Assembly (NCBI RefSeq): GCF_003254155.1
Contig: NZ_QKZI01000001.1
Location: forward strand, 434,001-498,000
Source: Psychrobacillus insolitus
GTDB taxonomy: Bacteria > Bacillota > Bacilli > Bacillales_A > Planococcaceae
DNA: 64,000 nt
Reading direction: 5' to 3'
In this document: positions 62,847-64,000 of the stretch, one piece after another
Layout: the number at the start of each line of letters is the position of its first letter
Position numbering within the stretch: the stretch's first letter is position 1
Made by a program: the position numbers and the translations under genes
The notes under the pieces: model-generated
The model's database searches: none
Seen by the model: the letters and a program-made list of their open reading frames with translations, nothing else
What the model was told of the DNA's origin: nothing

Positions 62847-62877
62847 TTACTATACCTTGTTAAAGTGGTATAAGTAA
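62847..62877. promoter_or_regulatory. Probable LysR operator in the cofE-like/lysR intergenic region
   Basis: TTACTATACC and GGTATAAGTAA form an inverted repeat around TTGTTAAAGT; ATACC-N10-GGTAT fits the T-N11-A style of LysR sites. It lies between the two divergent starts. Confidence 0.65.
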
Positions 62878-62915
62878 AATTAATAAATATTATATGTGAT
62901 ATTAGGAGAACTTAT

Positions 62916-63800
62916 ATGATAGGAAAATTGGATTTATACCGTATATTTAACATCGTTAGCAGAAATAAAAGTTTTTCTAAAGCAGCACAAGAACTATATA
63001 TGACCCAATCCGCTGTTAGTCAAGCAATTTCAAAGTTGGAGAAAGAATTGGAAATACTGCTTTTCTATCGAACATCAAAGGGAGTAACATTGACAAATGA
63101 AGGAAAACTGTTAAATGAGCATATTAATTCAGCTTTAGGAATAATTAATATCGCAGAAGATAAAATATTAGAATTTAAAACATTAAAGACTGGACAATTA
63201 CGTATCGGAGTTGGAGATACTATCTCTCGCTATTTTTTATTACCTTATTTGGAAGAATTCCATAATAGCTACCCTGAAATCAAATTAAATATATTAAATG
63301 GAACCACATCAGAAATATGTGATTTTATTAAATCCGGAAAGGCAGATGTGGGGATATGTAATTTACCGGTCCACGACAAGCATCTTCAAGTCATCCCTTG
63401 TAAGGAAATCCAAGATATTTTTGTATGCGGAGAAAAATATAAAAAACTAACGGAAAAACCGATTAGTTTAGAAAGTTTAATGAGAATGCCCCTAATTTTT
63501 TTAGAAAAGAAATCAAATTCACGAATGTTTGTCGAAAATTTCTTTAAAGAGAAGGGCTTTCAAGTTTCACCTGTGTTTGAACTCGGGTCGTATGATCTAG
63601 TTTTAGAATTTACAAAAATAAATCTAGGTATTTCATGTGTCATAAGAGAGTTTTCTAGGGATTATTTAGAAAGAGGAGATTTATACGAGATAACGCTAGA
63701 AGAGGAAATTCCAAAAAGGAGTATTGGCATCTGCTATTTAAAAAATATTCCGTTATCACGTGCTGCGAAGAAGTTTGTAGAACATATAAATAATGTCTGA
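62916..63800 (+). CDS. LysR family transcriptional regulator
   Basis: A 294-residue regulator with N-terminal helix-turn-helix (SFSKAAQELYMTQSAVSQAI, FYRTSKGVTLTNEG) and a type-2 periplasmic-binding effector domain beginning GQLRIGVGDTISRYFLLPYL. CysL/YwfK-like layout. AGGAGAAC precedes the ATG. Divergent orientation and the operator between them indicate control of the CofE-like gene. Confidence 0.93.
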   Translation: MIGKLDLYRIFNIVSRNKSFSKAAQELYMTQSAVSQAISKLEKELEILLFYRTSKGVTLTNEGKLLNEHINSALGIINIAEDKILEFKTLKTGQLRIGVGDTISRYFLLPYLEEFHNSYPEIKLNILNGTTSEICDFIKSGKADVGICNLPVHDKHLQVIPCKEIQDIFVCGEKYKKLTEKPISLESLMRMPLIFLEKKSNSRMFVENFFKEKGFQVSPVFELGSYDLVLEFTKINLGISCVIREFSRDYLERGDLYEITLEEEIPKRSIGICYLKNIPLSRAAKKFVEHINNV

Positions 63801-64000
63801 AGCAGTAAAAACTCATTTAGATGTATTACGGTGACCCGTATCAGAAGTATGTGAGGTTTAATTAGGAAAGACGTAAAAGTCGTTTCAGTGCAACCAAGTA
63901 TTTAACATAAAGTAACTAGCATCTTGTGTGCTGCTATATACACTCAACACATTGTGAAGCAGTTGCGTGGTTGGAGTTACGTTAATGGTTGTTTGGACAT

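Noticed and set aside
1-64000. tRNA, rRNA, CRISPR arrays, intact IS transposase genes or prophage
   Set aside because: None seen by reading; repeats present are palindromic or tandem coding repeats, not spacer arrays.

Overview
The window is AT-rich low-GC Gram-positive DNA. Ribosome binding sites are GGAGG-type, lipoproteins have standard lipoboxes, and small sporulation-type genes are present (a Spo0E-like phosphatase at 39809-39964, a YhfH-like mini zinc protein at 41622-41750, a possible spore-protein remnant at 9018-9159). Protein families and a urease cluster in the order ureABCEFGDH fit an endospore former of the Bacillales, most likely Planococcaceae/Caryophanaceae (Lysinibacillus, Solibacillus, Psychrobacillus or Sporosarcina type). 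I could not test the species by search.

Layout. 1-8.7 kb: DinB-like protein, nucleoid-associated protein, LysR regulator with a MetE-like methyltransferase, aromatic-acid-type MFS transporter, and a class A penicillin-binding protein with a proline-rich tail. 8.7-13.5 kb: two copies of a ~165-bp repeat bracket a decayed ABC ATPase, four MntR-like boxes and a three-gene manganese ABC transporter. 13.8-20.9 kb: MMPL and BASS transporters, a DUF4153 membrane protein, small proteins. 21-28.3 kb: urea uptake and nickel urease module (urea channel, ureABC, ureEFGD, nickel permease UreH). 29-36 kb: kinase-like protein, metallopeptidase, ECF sigma/anti-sigma pair, small membrane proteins, acyl-ACP desaturase. 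36-60.6 kb: a repeat-rich accessory region with many gene remnants, a two-component system plus multicopper oxidase and YdhK lipoproteins (probable copper/metal response), Ohr, exporters, and several lipoproteins. 60.6-64 kb: purine nucleoside phosphorylase, a CofE-like glutamate ligase and its divergent LysR regulator.

Two repeat systems stand out. First, 37749-38023 is a 275-bp non-coding element with the full architecture of a Tn7/Mu-class (TnsB/TniA-like) miniature transposon: TGT...ACA tips, three TTGCAA-headed 23-bp repeats at exactly the same offsets from each tip, a long hairpin core, and a perfect 5-bp target duplication (ATAGC). Second, 17 full or partial copies of a small palindromic element (R1) lie between 30.3 and 60.5 kb. 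Most full copies are exactly 46 or 82 nt, all lie in the same orientation, and two diverged copies keep base pairing through compensatory changes; one has replaced the start of a lipoprotein gene. Other observations are an Ohr without its second cysteine, a stand-alone CofE-like ligase, an acyl-ACP desaturase, and a 26-bp perfect inverted repeat in the divergent urea-transporter/urease intergenic region.

No tRNA, rRNA, CRISPR array or intact transposase gene was recognised.
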